A stretch of DNA of 64,000 nt, taken from an uncultured Bacteroidota bacterium. GTDB taxonomy: Bacteria; Bacteroidota; Rhodothermia; Rhodothermales; Salinibacteraceae. Below, piece after piece: positions 10,086 through 19,498 of this stretch. The stretch is from assembly GCA_913055845.1 (NCBI GenBank), contig CAJXKO010000003.1, positions 1 to 64,000 of the forward strand, in the 5' to 3' direction. Both the position numbers and the translations under genes were made by a program. The notes beneath the pieces were generated by a model that saw only the letters and a program-made list of their open reading frames with translations, searched no databases and was not told where the DNA came from. Position 1 is the first letter of the stretch. Each line of letters opens with the position of its first letter.

Positions 10086-11156
10086 CTATACGTCTTCGGT
10101 GGTGGCTTCGACCTCTTCCTCTTCTCCCTCTTCGCTCCCCTCCTCTTCCCCCTCCGACGACAAGCCGATTTCCTTCCGAATGGCCGACTTGATTTCTTCA
10201 AGTTGCTCCGGGTTCTCCTCCAGCCACTCTTTCGTATTCTCACGGCCCTGCGCGATGGTCTCGTCGTCGTAGGAGTACCACGAGCCGCGCTTCTCCAAGA
10301 TGTCGTATTCGGTCCCAAGGTCAATGATCTCCCCCAGCGAGGAGATGCCCTCGCCGTAAATCAAGTCGAATTCTGCCTCCTGAAACGGCGGCGCCACCTT
10401 GTTCTTCTTGACCTTGACTCGGGTGCGGTTGCCTACGACGTCCTGCCCGTCCTTCACGGCGCCGATGCGACGTATGTCCATGCGAACCGAGGAGTAAAAC
10501 TTCAGGGCGCGCCCCCCAGACGTCGTTTCCGGATTGCCAAACATCACGCCAATCTTCATCCGGATCTGGTTGATGAAAATGAGAACGGTCTTCGTCCGGT
10601 TGATGGTGCCGGCCAACTTGCGGAGTGCCTGGCTCATGAGACGCGCCTGGAGGCCCACGTGGGTGTCGCCCATATCGCCCTCCAGTTCCGCCTGTGGCAC
10701 CAGAGCCGAGACCGAGTCGATCGCAATTACGTCCAGGGCGCCGCTTCGCACCAGCGTATCTGCGATGTTGAGGGCCTGTTCGCCCGTGTCCGGCTGCGAG
10801 ATCAGCAACTCGTCAGTGTCCACTCCCAACTGCTCCGCGTAGTTGGGATCGAAGGCATGCTCAGCGTCAATGAACGCACACGTGCCGCCCTTCTTCTGCG
10901 CTTCCGCCACGATGTGAGCCGCCAGCGTTGTCTTGCCGGACGACTCCGGGCCAAAAATTTCGATGATGCGGCCGCGGGGCACACCCCCCACCCCCAGCGC
11001 GTTATCGAGGGCAAGCGACCCGGTGGGAATCGCCTCGACCTGTTGGTGCGGGTCGTCACTCAGGCGCATGATCGACCCTTCTCCGTGCTCCCGCTGAATC
11101 TGTTCCACAGCAAGGTCGAGGGCTTTCTCCTTCGCTTCTCCGTCTTTGTCTGACAT
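10086..11156 (-). CDS. recA: Recombinase RecA
   Basis: RecA forms ATP-dependent filaments on single-stranded DNA for homologous recombination and SOS induction. The 356-aa protein has the Walker A motif GPESSGKTT (69-77), the [24 protein letters not shown] loop region and normal family length. The C-terminal tail (about 330-356) is a run of Glu/Ser/Gly ending EATTEDV and is markedly more acidic than in mesophiles, as expected in a salt-in cytoplasm. The ATG at 11156 starts the canonical N terminus. A PAP2 phosphatase gene follows after four bases. A LexA-like dyad lies about 200 bp upstream. Confidence 0.97.
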   Translation of the reverse strand: MSDKDGEAKEKALDLAVEQIQREHGEGSIMRLSDDPHQQVEAIPTGSLALDNALGVGGVPRGRIIEIFGPESSGKTTLAAHIVAEAQKKGGTCAFIDAEHAFDPNYAEQLGVDTDELLISQPDTGEQALNIADTLVRSGALDVIAIDSVSALVPQAELEGDMGDTHVGLQARLMSQALRKLAGTINRTKTVLIFINQIRMKIGVMFGNPETTSGGRALKFYSSVRMDIRRIGAVKDGQDVVGNRTRVKVKKNKVAPPFQEAEFDLIYGEGISSLGEIIDLGTEYDILEKRGSWYSYDDETIAQGRENTKEWLEENPEQLEEIKSAIRKEIGLSSEGEEEGSEEGEEEEVEATTEDV

Positions 11157-11353
11157 ATCGTAGCTGGCGCGACTAAATCAAAAAGAGTTTGCAGACCGCT
11201 GCCCCGCGGGCAAACGCATCTCCGGAGCAATGACGCTCGGTAGACACGGACGCGCCGCGGATCTAACGTGACGTTGAGACACCTTACCAACCGCAGGACT
11301 GAACGAGGGACGCATCGGGTTGGTCCCTACTATTCGCCGTATACACATGCATT

Positions 11354-11365
11354 GAACATGTATTC
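11354..11365. promoter_or_regulatory. Candidate LexA-type dyad upstream of recA
   Basis: GAACATGTATTC matches the Gram-positive-type LexA box GAAC-N4-GTTC with one substitution. It overlaps a second short inverted repeat (ACATG at 11345 with CATGT at 11357). It lies about 200 bp before the recA start in the otherwise featureless 288-bp gap 11157-11444. The LexA consensus of this lineage is not known to me, so this is a weak call. I see no E. coli-type CTGT-N8-ACAG box in the same gap. Confidence 0.25.
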
Positions 11366-11444
11366 TGACGATGCAATGAGCTGTCCGTTCCGAACCGGGG
11401 CACGCACCGCACGACTGGGGACAGATTCTTCAGGGACTCCGAGA

Positions 11445-12353
11445 CTACTGAACTAGCTTATCGTACTCAGAGGAATGAGACGGGTCCATTTGAACGAGCA
11501 GACTGTGTGCCTGGCTCGCCCGATCGCTGTCCGAAAAGAACGCGGTGAGTTCCTGGTATTTGGTCTGAAAAAAGACGTTGAGCGCAAAAGAGCGCGAGAG
11601 CCGCTGATTCAGGGACTGGAGAGTTTCCAGAACCCCCATCATGTGTTTTCGGGCCGTTTCCGTCCCCCGCACAAATCGGTCAAGTCCTTTCCGGTGGTAG
11701 TTGTAGTACACTCGGCGTAACGGCTCGTGACGCTGAGCAAGCAGGTTGGACAGAAGTTGCACCCGGTTCTGCTGCGTTCCTACGGACGACCAGCCGGGGT
11801 CTCCACTTCCCTCCGCCTGGTTAGCCACGGTCCGCGCCTGCTCAAAATAGGGAGTTCCCCCCAGCGGACTAAAGGTATCACGGTCATAGCCGAGGATCAG
11901 GTAGGCATAAAAGTCGAGTACCGACGTGAGGGAGTTGTAGCGGTTGATGTCGTAGCTGAGCGAGGAGCCACGGCTGTAATCGAATTGCCACTCCGAATCA
12001 TTGATGCGTGCGACGACGGACGACTGGGACGTGCCGTAAATGGGGCGCCGCAAAGTGACGACGAGCCGGGCACGGAATTCCGAGATGCTTAGGGACTCAA
12101 GCACGACGACCTGCATCGAGCAGGAGATTCGCTCATGCCGAAGATATTCATCGTCCGTCCAGGAGCGGGTGTTCATGTACTCCCGAATTTTTCGCTCCAG
12201 GTTCCCCAAGAACGAGAGCTCCGAGTCCGCCCCACCGATCTGTGAGACATCGACCTGTACCCGACAATCCAATTCCTGCCCCGCCGCCGAGGGAACGACA
12301 AGGACGAGAAGCAAAAGGCCCAGAAGCCAGGACGAAGGGGACGACTCATCCAC
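11445..12353 (-). CDS. DUF4835 family secreted protein
   Basis: The mature region ELDCRVQVDVSQIGG, the stretch VTLRRPIYGTSQSS and the segment YDINRYNSLTSVLDFYAYLILGYDRDTFSPLGGTPYF are characteristic of the Bacteroidota-specific DUF4835 family, which has no established function. A signal peptide (SSWLLGLLLLVLVVPSAAGQ) indicates export, probably to the periplasm or outer membrane. The GTG at 12353 was chosen because it leaves a normal-length signal. The ORF-track start would add 39 unconserved residues, although the region between the two starts cannot be excluded. The protein is 302 aa. It is divergent from the PorV/PorQ-like gene. Confidence 0.75.
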   Translation of the reverse strand: MDESSPSSWLLGLLLLVLVVPSAAGQELDCRVQVDVSQIGGADSELSFLGNLERKIREYMNTRSWTDDEYLRHERISCSMQVVVLESLSISEFRARLVVTLRRPIYGTSQSSVVARINDSEWQFDYSRGSSLSYDINRYNSLTSVLDFYAYLILGYDRDTFSPLGGTPYFEQARTVANQAEGSGDPGWSSVGTQQNRVQLLSNLLAQRHEPLRRVYYNYHRKGLDRFVRGTETARKHMMGVLETLQSLNQRLSRSFALNVFFQTKYQELTAFFSDSDRASQAHSLLVQMDPSHSSEYDKLVQ

Positions 12354-12499
12354 AGTCAAGGGAGAAAACGGTGAGTGCCACAAGACAGCACGTTGCAACC
12401 TTCGATTCGGGCGAGAGGTTTCCCATTCCGTTTGATTCTTTTCAAATCGCAGATTATTATTTGTGTCCATCTCCTTAACGCACCGTCTTAGCGTTCCGT

Positions 12500-13333
12500 A
12501 TGCGCGCGCTGCTGAGACTCGTTCTCACCGGCCTCGTGTTGTTGCTGATGGGGGCCGGGCCGGGGTACTGCCAGTCGGGATACGACCTGTACGGAAGCCC
12601 CCGCGCCGCGGGGCTTGGGTACGCCTCCACAGCTCTCACATCTGGAGCGGGCGTACACACGAATCCGGCGTCTAGTGCCCTCCGCCAGCAGTGGAGCTTC
12701 TCGTTTTTCGCCCGCGAAAGCTACGGACTCGCTGCGTTTCGCTACGGGGCGGCCCACGGAACGTGGCCCACAAGCTGGGGGACGGTATCCGGCGGCGCAA
12801 GCACATTCGGCGGGGACGAGTACCGCGAACTCCACTACAGTCTTGGGTATGCGCGAGGTCTCCAATTCGGGACCTCGCGAACCGTCTACGTGGGCCTGAC
12901 AGGGCGGTATTACCATACCCGAATTGATGGATACGGGAGCGCCGGTGCCATCGGTCTACACCTCGGGCTTTTGCTCCCTCTCCTGCCTTCACTGTACCTG
13001 GGCGCCCATGCGACGAACGTGAATGCCCCGACCCTTACGGACGGGGAGGCCCTGCCCCAGACGTTATCGGTAGGGCTTCAGTACCGCGTAGGACCACGGG
13101 TCCGAATTTTGACCGATGTATTTAAAGACCTCTCGTTTCCAGTCTCCGTCCGGTCCGGGATAGAGGTGCGTCCCATCTCGATGCTTGCTCTCCGTGCCGG
13201 GGTAACCACCGCTCCCGTCCGCTTTACTGGTGGCGTTGGCATTCGCCTCGGGCGGCTTCGAGCACACGTGGCCGCGGAGCAGCATCAGGAACTGGGCTGG
13301 TCCCCCTCCGCCTCTCTTGAACTTCGCTGGTAA
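12500..13333 (+). CDS. PorV/PorQ-like outer-membrane beta-barrel protein
   Basis: This 277-aa protein has an N-terminal signal peptide (LRLVLTGLVLLLMGAGPGYCQS) followed by YGSPRAAGLGYASTALTSGAGVHTNPAS. That motif, with alternating aromatic strands and a terminal Trp, is typical of the PorV/PorQ/UPF0164 group of Bacteroidota outer-membrane barrels. Members include type IX secretion components and general barrels, and I cannot tell which applies here. The ATG at 12500 opens directly on the signal peptide. It is followed after 13 bases by the helix-hairpin-helix barrel gene, a pairing that suggests co-expression. Confidence 0.7.
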   Translation: MRALLRLVLTGLVLLLMGAGPGYCQSGYDLYGSPRAAGLGYASTALTSGAGVHTNPASSALRQQWSFSFFARESYGLAAFRYGAAHGTWPTSWGTVSGGASTFGGDEYRELHYSLGYARGLQFGTSRTVYVGLTGRYYHTRIDGYGSAGAIGLHLGLLLPLLPSLYLGAHATNVNAPTLTDGEALPQTLSVGLQYRVGPRVRILTDVFKDLSFPVSVRSGIEVRPISMLALRAGVTTAPVRFTGGVGIRLGRLRAHVAAEQHQELGWSPSASLELRW

Positions 13334-13346
13334 CACTCTCGCTACC

Positions 13347-15476
13347 ATGGTACGGCCCTGGATACGGCGCGCGGGTGCCTGTTTGGTCGCGCGCGCAGTC
13401 CAAATCAGCCTCCTAACCATCCTGCTCGGGGGATGCATGGGGAGCTACGCCCAAACCAGCGATTCAGTGGCCGTCGACACGACCGTACTCCGTCCTCGAT
13501 TGGAACGCGTGCTAGACGCCTTTGGGGGCGCAGATCAAACCACCGCACAGGCGGCGGAACGCTTCACGGCCCTCGCTAAGTCCCCGCTCGACCTGAACAA
13601 CGCTTCGGCCGGCGATCTGTCGGTTCTTCCGGGACTCTCGGGCAGCGACGCCTACCGGATCGTCCAGCACCGAAGAAAGCAGGGGCCCTACCAGGCCTGG
13701 ACGGAGGTCCGTGAAGTGAGCGGAATTACACAGACCACGGTTGGAGCAATCCGTCCGTTTTTGACCTTGACCCCTCCCGATCCAGGCATCTTTCCTGGCT
13801 TCGACACGGTCATCTCAAACCTGGATTTCAGCTTGATTCAGCGGTATTCCCGAGATCTCGATTTGGGACGTGGGTATCGAACCGGTCGATTCTTGGGGGC
13901 ACCAGGCCGCCTCACCACACGGCTGCGGTTGGAGCATCGGCGTCGCCTGCAGCTGGCCATGACGCTCGACAAAGATCCGGGCGAGCCGCTCCGGTGGTCG
14001 CCCTCGACGGACACCTACGGGTTTGACCACATTTCGGGAAGCCTCACGTTGCGCGATCTTGGCCCCATCGAAACGTTGGTGTTGGGAGATTTTACGGGCC
14101 AGTTTGGCCAAGGGATCGCGCTGTGGCAGGGGCTCCGGTTCGGTAAGGGACGTGATCCGGTTTCGCCTGCCCTCCAAACGGGCCGTGGGGTCGTCCCGTA
14201 TCATTCGGCGTCGGAGGCCAACTTTTTTCGGGGCATCGCGGCCACCATCTCTTTGCCCGCTGGGCTTTCTCTCACGGCCTTTGCGTCGCATCGGCACCGC
14301 GATGCGTCTCTCGATTCGTCGGCGGCCCCATCAGGCCCCTCGTCATCCTCCATTCCGGTTCGTACCGTTTCCGTGGGGGGACAGCACCGGACCCCGTCGG
14401 AAATTGCCCGCAAGGGAACCTTCGGAGAAAGGACGATGGGAAGTGCTCTCGAGTACCGCGCCTCCATTCTGCACGTGGGCATGGTCGGGTACCGGGCCCG
14501 TTTCGATCGCCCACTCCGGCCCGGAGACCGGCCCAGCAGACGCTACCGGGTTGATGGTCGTGGAACGTCGATGGTTAGTGCGTACGCGACGGCCTTCCTG
14601 GACGACTACACCTTGTTTGGAGAAGTAGCGCGGACGCCAAGCGGGACATATGGCGGCCTCTTTGGCGCGGCCCTGAACGCCAACTCCATCGCCGATGCCA
14701 TCCTGCTAGGCCGCTGGTATCCGCCACAGTTTGCGGGACTCTACGGCGGGGCATTCGGGAACGGAAGCCGCCCGCAAAACGAAATTGGAATCTACACCGG
14801 CCTCAACCTTCAGATCGCACGGGACTGGACACTGGGGGTGTACTTCGACCAGTTTCGCGCTCCGTGGCTCCGGTTCAATATCCCCCGCCCCACTACTGGT
14901 TGGGAAACACGGGCGGTCCTCGACTACGAACCTCGTCCGTGGCTATCCACCTATCTTCAGGTCCGCACCCAAAGCCAGGAAGAAGCAACCGAACAGCAGG
15001 GACCCGGCGGACGGTTGCTCGAAGCCGTGCAGCGCGAACGACGCTCTTCCCTTCGCTGGCACACCGAGTACACATTCAGCGACGCCCTCACCGCCCGCAC
15101 TCGCATTGAGCTTTCAAGACGCACCACCCCCGCATCCAGCGCGTCGGGCGTCTTTCTCTCGCAAGGCCTGCGCTGGACCCCGCACCCTCGAGTACAACTC
15201 GATGCCCAACTCGCATTTTTTGACACCGACGGATTCGCGGCCCGAATTTACGCGTATGAGCGAGACCTTTTGTACAGCTTTTCTGTGCCGGTTTTCTTTG
15301 ACCGGGGACGACGCTCCTATGTGCTGATCCGCTACGAACCCGTTCCGTCCCTCACAATTGAGGCCAAGTACGGAATTACGACCTACGACAACCGCTCACG
15401 GATCGGCTCAGGGCTCAACGAATTTCAGGGATCTAGTCGGCGAGAGATTCGGGCTCAGATCCGGTGGACGCTTTAA
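13347..15476 (+). CDS. ComEA-type helix-hairpin-helix protein with C-terminal outer-membrane barrel
   Basis: This 709-aa protein has an N-terminal export signal (about 15-36; LLGGC is lipobox-like but an Ala-Gln cleavage site is also present). A helix-hairpin-helix DNA-binding module of ComEA type follows at about 80-140 (LDLNNASAGDLSVLPGLSGSDAYRIVQHR...GPYQAWTEVREVSGI). A long beta-strand-rich region with many aromatic strand ends resembles an outer-membrane barrel. Proteins of this architecture occur in Bacteroidota, and a role in DNA uptake or surface DNA binding is only inferred. The ORF track begins inside the upstream gene; the ATG at 13347 begins the signal. It is probably in an operon with the PorV-like gene. 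Confidence 0.72.
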   Translation: MVRPWIRRAGACLVARAVQISLLTILLGGCMGSYAQTSDSVAVDTTVLRPRLERVLDAFGGADQTTAQAAERFTALAKSPLDLNNASAGDLSVLPGLSGSDAYRIVQHRRKQGPYQAWTEVREVSGITQTTVGAIRPFLTLTPPDPGIFPGFDTVISNLDFSLIQRYSRDLDLGRGYRTGRFLGAPGRLTTRLRLEHRRRLQLAMTLDKDPGEPLRWSPSTDTYGFDHISGSLTLRDLGPIETLVLGDFTGQFGQGIALWQGLRFGKGRDPVSPALQTGRGVVPYHSASEANFFRGIAATISLPAGLSLTAFASHRHRDASLDSSAAPSGPSSSSIPVRTVSVGGQHRTPSEIARKGTFGERTMGSALEYRASILHVGMVGYRARFDRPLRPGDRPSRRYRVDGRGTSMVSAYATAFLDDYTLFGEVARTPSGTYGGLFGAALNANSIADAILLGRWYPPQFAGLYGGAFGNGSRPQNEIGIYTGLNLQIARDWTLGVYFDQFRAPWLRFNIPRPTTGWETRAVLDYEPRPWLSTYLQVRTQSQEEATEQQGPGGRLLEAVQRERRSSLRWHTEYTFSDALTARTRIELSRRTTPASSASGVFLSQGLRWTPHPRVQLDAQLAFFDTDGFAARIYAYERDLLYSFSVPVFFDRGRRSYVLIRYEPVPSLTIEAKYGITTYDNRSRIGSGLNEFQGSSRREIRAQIRWTL

Positions 15477-15664
15477 CCCTTGGTGCGGGCCTTTTTGCAA
15501 CGTGGCATGGTGATTGATAATACCATAGGGCCCACGGATCCTCGACTCCACGTGTCCATTCGCGTGGTGAGGCTGTGGGGATCTTTCCCTGATGGACATA
15601 TGCGTCTCAGGGAGCGCCCATTGGCCTTTTGCATTCCGGTTGTCCCCCACCTATGTACGAACCT

Positions 15665-16048
15665 ATGAGCAACTCGGAGAGCCCGCGCATCCTCGCCGTT
15701 GAGGACAACTCAGAAACCCAACTTCTGCTTGAGCATCTGCTGAAGGGATCCTACGATGTCGAGGTCGTACCCGGCGTCGAGGATGCACTCGAGGCCATCG
15801 ACACCGGTTCGTTCGATGTCTTGTTGCTCGATATCAACCTGAGCGAGGACCAAACCGGTACGGATCTTCTCCATCTCATTCGAGACCGCGATGGAATGGC
15901 GGGGGTCCCGGCAGTTGCCCTCACGGCTTACGCCATGCCAGGCGACCGGGAAGACTTTTTGGAAGAAGGGTTCAACGAGTATGTAAGTAAACCCTTCACC
16001 CGAACGGATCTCACGGAAGCCATTGAAAACACCCTCAACCCGGCGTGA
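15665..16048 (+). CDS. Single-domain response regulator (CheY-like)
   Basis: This 127-aa receiver domain has no output domain. Visible features are the acidic pair in AVEDN (13-14), the phospho-acceptor Asp56 in LLLDINLS, the conserved Thr87 in ALTAYA and Lys109 in VSKPF. Such proteins relay phosphate from a histidine kinase to a partner or phosphorelay. The start ATG at 15665 gives the usual short N terminus; an in-frame ATG at 15653 is an alternative. No histidine kinase is nearby, so it is an orphan regulator. The 188-bp gap upstream holds only weak short inverted repeats. Confidence 0.88.
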   Translation: MSNSESPRILAVEDNSETQLLLEHLLKGSYDVEVVPGVEDALEAIDTGSFDVLLLDINLSEDQTGTDLLHLIRDRDGMAGVPAVALTAYAMPGDREDFLEEGFNEYVSKPFTRTDLTEAIENTLNPA

Positions 16049-16095
16049 TTTCGCCATCGGTCATGGATCGTGCACGGGTGGACCTGTGTGCACCC

Positions 16096-16476
16096 TCAGT
16101 TCACACACGTGGCCTTCAAGGTATCGCGGCGACTCGAAAGGACCGACTCCCACTCAGATTCCGCTACGGGTTCCTCTCCCTTAAAGTACTCCCACTCCTC
16201 GACGCTCTCATCGGAGACGACGACGGAGTTCGACATGTAGGCCACGCGTTTGAGCACGGGAGACGTTCCCATTTGGTGCACAAATGTAATCGTGCACTTT
16301 CCGTCCGCGGTTTTCTGCTTCACTGACAACCAGTTGTCCCCACATACCTGACAGCTGTAGAAGCGAGACTCCTGTTCTTCCCCGGGCAGGTTATCGATCA
16401 CGTCTTCATCGTCGAGCACAACCTGCATCGGTTGCAGGCTTTCACACCCGCACGTTTTGCAGTGAAGCGTTTCCAT
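16096..16476 (-). CDS. Small zinc-ribbon protein
   Basis: This 126-aa protein carries CKTCGC (Cys6, Cys9, Cys11) and CQVCG (Cys42, Cys45), a treble-clef or zinc-ribbon-like arrangement. An acidic C-terminal part follows with no recognisable domain. The ORF track extends 149 codons upstream into the preceding gene in a wrong frame. The ATG at 16476 directly precedes the first Cys motif and fits the 88-bp spacing from the upstream fusion gene. Function is unknown; a nucleic-acid or protein-binding role is only a guess. Confidence 0.6.
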   Translation of the reverse strand: METLHCKTCGCESLQPMQVVLDDEDVIDNLPGEEQESRFYSCQVCGDNWLSVKQKTADGKCTITFVHQMGTSPVLKRVAYMSNSVVVSDESVEEWEYFKGEEPVAESEWESVLSSRRDTLKATCVN

Positions 16477-16564
16477 ATGTGATGTTGAAGGTTGGTGTGG
16501 GAATTCCTCGGTTCTTGCACGCCTACATCCTGACGAAGTTCGTACAGGGGGTCTCAAACGGACC

Positions 16565-19498
16565 TTACCGCCACACCACATCAGCGTCCTGTGGCCCCAG
16601 TCGAAACGCAACCCCGAACCGAAGGTCAAAATCGAGCACATAGAAAAATCGGAACTGCAGCCCAATACCGCCACCGACGGAGGTTCGGAACTCCGAGGCG
16701 CTTCCCACAGGTGAAAGGGTCTCCCCAAACCCGTAGCTGTACAGGGCTTTGGCGTAAAACGGCACGAGGGTGGAGCCATCGTCGATGTACCACAACGGCT
16801 GCGTAACCTCTGCGCCAAGCCGTACAAAGGAACCGGACCCGAGAACCGTGTTCTCGTAGCCCCGGGGGAGGAACTGGCGGGTACTGAGAACGGACCCCAC
16901 GTTCTGCGAGAGGACTCCGGCACCGATCCGGACGCCGGTATGACTACGGAGCGCTAAGGGCAGATACACGTCCGCGCTGGCACGGACCGCCCGGCGCGCC
17001 GACACGCCGTCGGTCCATGCATCAAGCTCGGCGGTAGTTCGAAAAATTAGCCCTTGGTTGGGCACGAGGTCGCGGGGATTTTGCTGCACCCGATACCCGA
17101 AGACGCCTTGCGGCGTGAGGGTCACACGGTCGCGCCACTGCCGGAGCCCTGCGGCCCTCGACGGCGGCAAGGCGTCGAGAGGTGACCCGAAGAAACGAGT
17201 CTGGCGATACTCCGCACGCATTCGCACGGCGGCGACCGTCTGGTAGACATTGGATTGGAGCCGTACGGGCAGACGGGTCCCCAGCGCAACCCCTCGCTCC
17301 TCAAACCCCACCCGTCCCGGACGGGCCCCCTCGGGGGTTTGCAGCGTGATCGGAATCGTTTCCGGTGTATTGAACGCCGTCAGGGACGGTCGCAGGCGCC
17401 AGCGCCCGGACCGCACGGTGGCCGCCCCCCAGAGCCGTCCGTCTTGCCAGTACGTCGTGCCTTGATACTGCCAGCGCCCCAACGGGTCGTTGCCCGTCAC
17501 CCCCAGTCCCACGCCCAACCCAAGTTGTTCGTATTGCGTCCCTTGGGGGCGGTCCCACTCGTCGACATCAAACGCGATCGTGGGATGCACAGCACGCGGT
17601 GCGAGGTGCTTCCAAGCCTGATAGGGCGAGCTTTCGACGAACTTTTTTTCATCCTGCGCCGACGTGCGTGTTCGCGCCGGAGGCCTAGGGGACTCGTCCC
17701 CAATTATTACCCGCGACGAATCGACCGTGGGGGCAGACTCGGGACGAAACGGAATCCGGACGAGTTCGTGGCGCTCGTGTTGGTATTCAACGAACACGAC
17801 CGACGAACGGTCGGGGGACAGCGCCGGCTCAAGGGCCCCAAACGGGACGTTCGTCAGTCGATGCACGTCGTTCGTTTCCGTATCGAACGCGAAGACGTTC
17901 GGCGTCCCGGTGAGGTCGGCGGAGAATAGCAAATAACGGCCTTTGGGCCCCCAGCACACGTCGTAAATGATTGTGTTCTCGAGGCCGAGCCAGTGCCGGA
18001 GCCGGTCGCCCTCACGGCGCTCAGGATCCACCCGGTAAAGACGCTGGGTGCCCTCCACGTTTAGCAGCACTGCAACCCTCCGTCCGTCAGGTGACGGGGC
18101 AATTTGCTTGAAACGGGCCGCCTCGAAGTCCGTGCGCCGGCGGACTTCGGGAGACTCCACGACTGCCCACTGGCTGAAGGCCCCGTCGTTTTGGATGGCC
18201 CAGACGGATCCGTTGGGGGCCTCTACGGGACCAAATACCCGTCCCCCGTCGGTGAGCCGCGTCGCCCTTCCAGTGGTCAGGTCTACGCGCTCAGCCTCCG
18301 CCACGTCCTGCGTGGGCACCCAGGAATCTGGGACGTAGCGGGCGGCATAGAGGGCACTCGTGTCCCGCCCCAAGCTGTACGTGTAGTCCTCCGTAAGGGA
18401 CTGCACACGAATCAGCGAGCGCTTCCCCGTCTTCACATTGATCCGGTAAAAGCCACGGCGCACGTCGTAGCCATGCAGGTAGGCGACCACTGTGGTGTCG
18501 TCGAGCCAGTAGGGACGCCGGTAGTTCCGCCCCGTCTTGGCGGCGACGGCCTCCCTATCGGTAAAGGGCCTGCGACGATTCAACTCCCGCTGATACCGAG
18601 TGCGCAACGTTCGGCGGAGGGAATCGTCGAGCGCTCCGGGCCACTGCCCGAGCCCTACCCGGAGCCCAATCCCGGCCCCCAGAAGCGGAATTCGATTGTG
18701 TAGCGCCATGGCCTCCTGAAAAAACGCGGTACTCGTTGAGTCTCCTCGTTCGGCCCACGCCTCGAAAGCGTGCGCGCCCCCGATGTAGAAGCGGTTGGTC
18801 GGCTGCGTGTAGCGGGGCGGCTCCAACATTTGCGTGAGGGACCACGGATCGTCCGAGAGCATGGCCGCCCGCATCTTCATGGTGAAAAGAGGCGCGTTAA
18901 GGCGTCCGGCGTTGTCCCCAAGCCGGCTCTCGCGGTACACCGCCACTCCCTCCACGAGCCCACGTGGCACGGTCAGGTTTCCGGCTCGCACCACGTCCGG
19001 CGCAAAAGGGCGTACGATCCCCCCCAGCCCAAAGCCCGGATCGATCTCGCTGTGCATGGCGTGGACGAGTTCGTGGGGCCCCACAATGGCGGGCCAGGAT
19101 GACGACCGGGCTACGAGCGCGTCATCCCGGAGACTTGACGCTTCAATCTCTTGCTTGAACGGAAAGGGCGTGACAAACCCATTGGACCGGTCGGAGAAGC
19201 CATCTACGACCACTGGCATATCGATGGGACGGGACGTGAGCCCCACGAGACGATCTGTTTCCATCCGGTTCTGGCGCAGGGCCCGCCGGATACGCCAGGC
19301 GGCCGCTTCGGTACTCTCCTGGTAAATGAGATCAAAGTACTCCCCTTCAACGGTGCGATACTCGGCGTCGATGGGTCGGTAGGTGATTGGGTATAAGTCA
19401 GTCCCGAGTTGAGTTACGCCCTGTCCCTGCCCGGTGTGGGGTCCAAGGAGGAAGAGAAGGGCCCCCACAAGAACGAGGCCTTGGAGCGTCGACTTCAT
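16565..19498 (-). CDS. Secreted gluzincin-type peptidase / TolB-like propeller / beta-barrel fusion
   Basis: This 977-aa exported protein has a signal peptide (LVLVGALLFLLGPHTGQGQ). A zincin-like domain follows with HELVH (His142, Glu143, His146) and a downstream PRGLVEGVAVY whose Glu183 could be the third zinc ligand, as in peptidase MA-type gluzincins. The middle (about 330-620) has TolB/WD40-like propeller strands (YTYSLGRDTSALYAARY, IAPSPDGRRVAVLLNVEG, LSPDRSSVVFVEY). The C terminus (about 680-977) resembles a surface-antigen barrel and ends in a Trp-Arg strand. The ATG at 19498 was taken; the ATG at 19507 is equally possible. The 203-bp gap upstream has no clear feature. Domain calls come from motifs, not searches. 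Confidence 0.7.
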   Translation of the reverse strand: MKSTLQGLVLVGALLFLLGPHTGQGQGVTQLGTDLYPITYRPIDAEYRTVEGEYFDLIYQESTEAAAWRIRRALRQNRMETDRLVGLTSRPIDMPVVVDGFSDRSNGFVTPFPFKQEIEASSLRDDALVARSSSWPAIVGPHELVHAMHSEIDPGFGLGGIVRPFAPDVVRAGNLTVPRGLVEGVAVYRESRLGDNAGRLNAPLFTMKMRAAMLSDDPWSLTQMLEPPRYTQPTNRFYIGGAHAFEAWAERGDSTSTAFFQEAMALHNRIPLLGAGIGLRVGLGQWPGALDDSLRRTLRTRYQRELNRRRPFTDREAVAAKTGRNYRRPYWLDDTTVVAYLHGYDVRRGFYRINVKTGKRSLIRVQSLTEDYTYSLGRDTSALYAARYVPDSWVPTQDVAEAERVDLTTGRATRLTDGGRVFGPVEAPNGSVWAIQNDGAFSQWAVVESPEVRRRTDFEAARFKQIAPSPDGRRVAVLLNVEGTQRLYRVDPERREGDRLRHWLGLENTIIYDVCWGPKGRYLLFSADLTGTPNVFAFDTETNDVHRLTNVPFGALEPALSPDRSSVVFVEYQHERHELVRIPFRPESAPTVDSSRVIIGDESPRPPARTRTSAQDEKKFVESSPYQAWKHLAPRAVHPTIAFDVDEWDRPQGTQYEQLGLGVGLGVTGNDPLGRWQYQGTTYWQDGRLWGAATVRSGRWRLRPSLTAFNTPETIPITLQTPEGARPGRVGFEERGVALGTRLPVRLQSNVYQTVAAVRMRAEYRQTRFFGSPLDALPPSRAAGLRQWRDRVTLTPQGVFGYRVQQNPRDLVPNQGLIFRTTAELDAWTDGVSARRAVRASADVYLPLALRSHTGVRIGAGVLSQNVGSVLSTRQFLPRGYENTVLGSGSFVRLGAEVTQPLWYIDDGSTLVPFYAKALYSYGFGETLSPVGSASEFRTSVGGGIGLQFRFFYVLDFDLRFGVAFRLGPQDADVVWR

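Noticed and set aside
10083-11153. 356-aa ORF antisense to recA
   Set aside because: It mirrors recA almost codon for codon and has no recognisable features.
15508-15527. Inverted repeat ATGGT...ACCAT before the response-regulator gene
   Set aside because: The 5-bp arms are too short to distinguish from chance.
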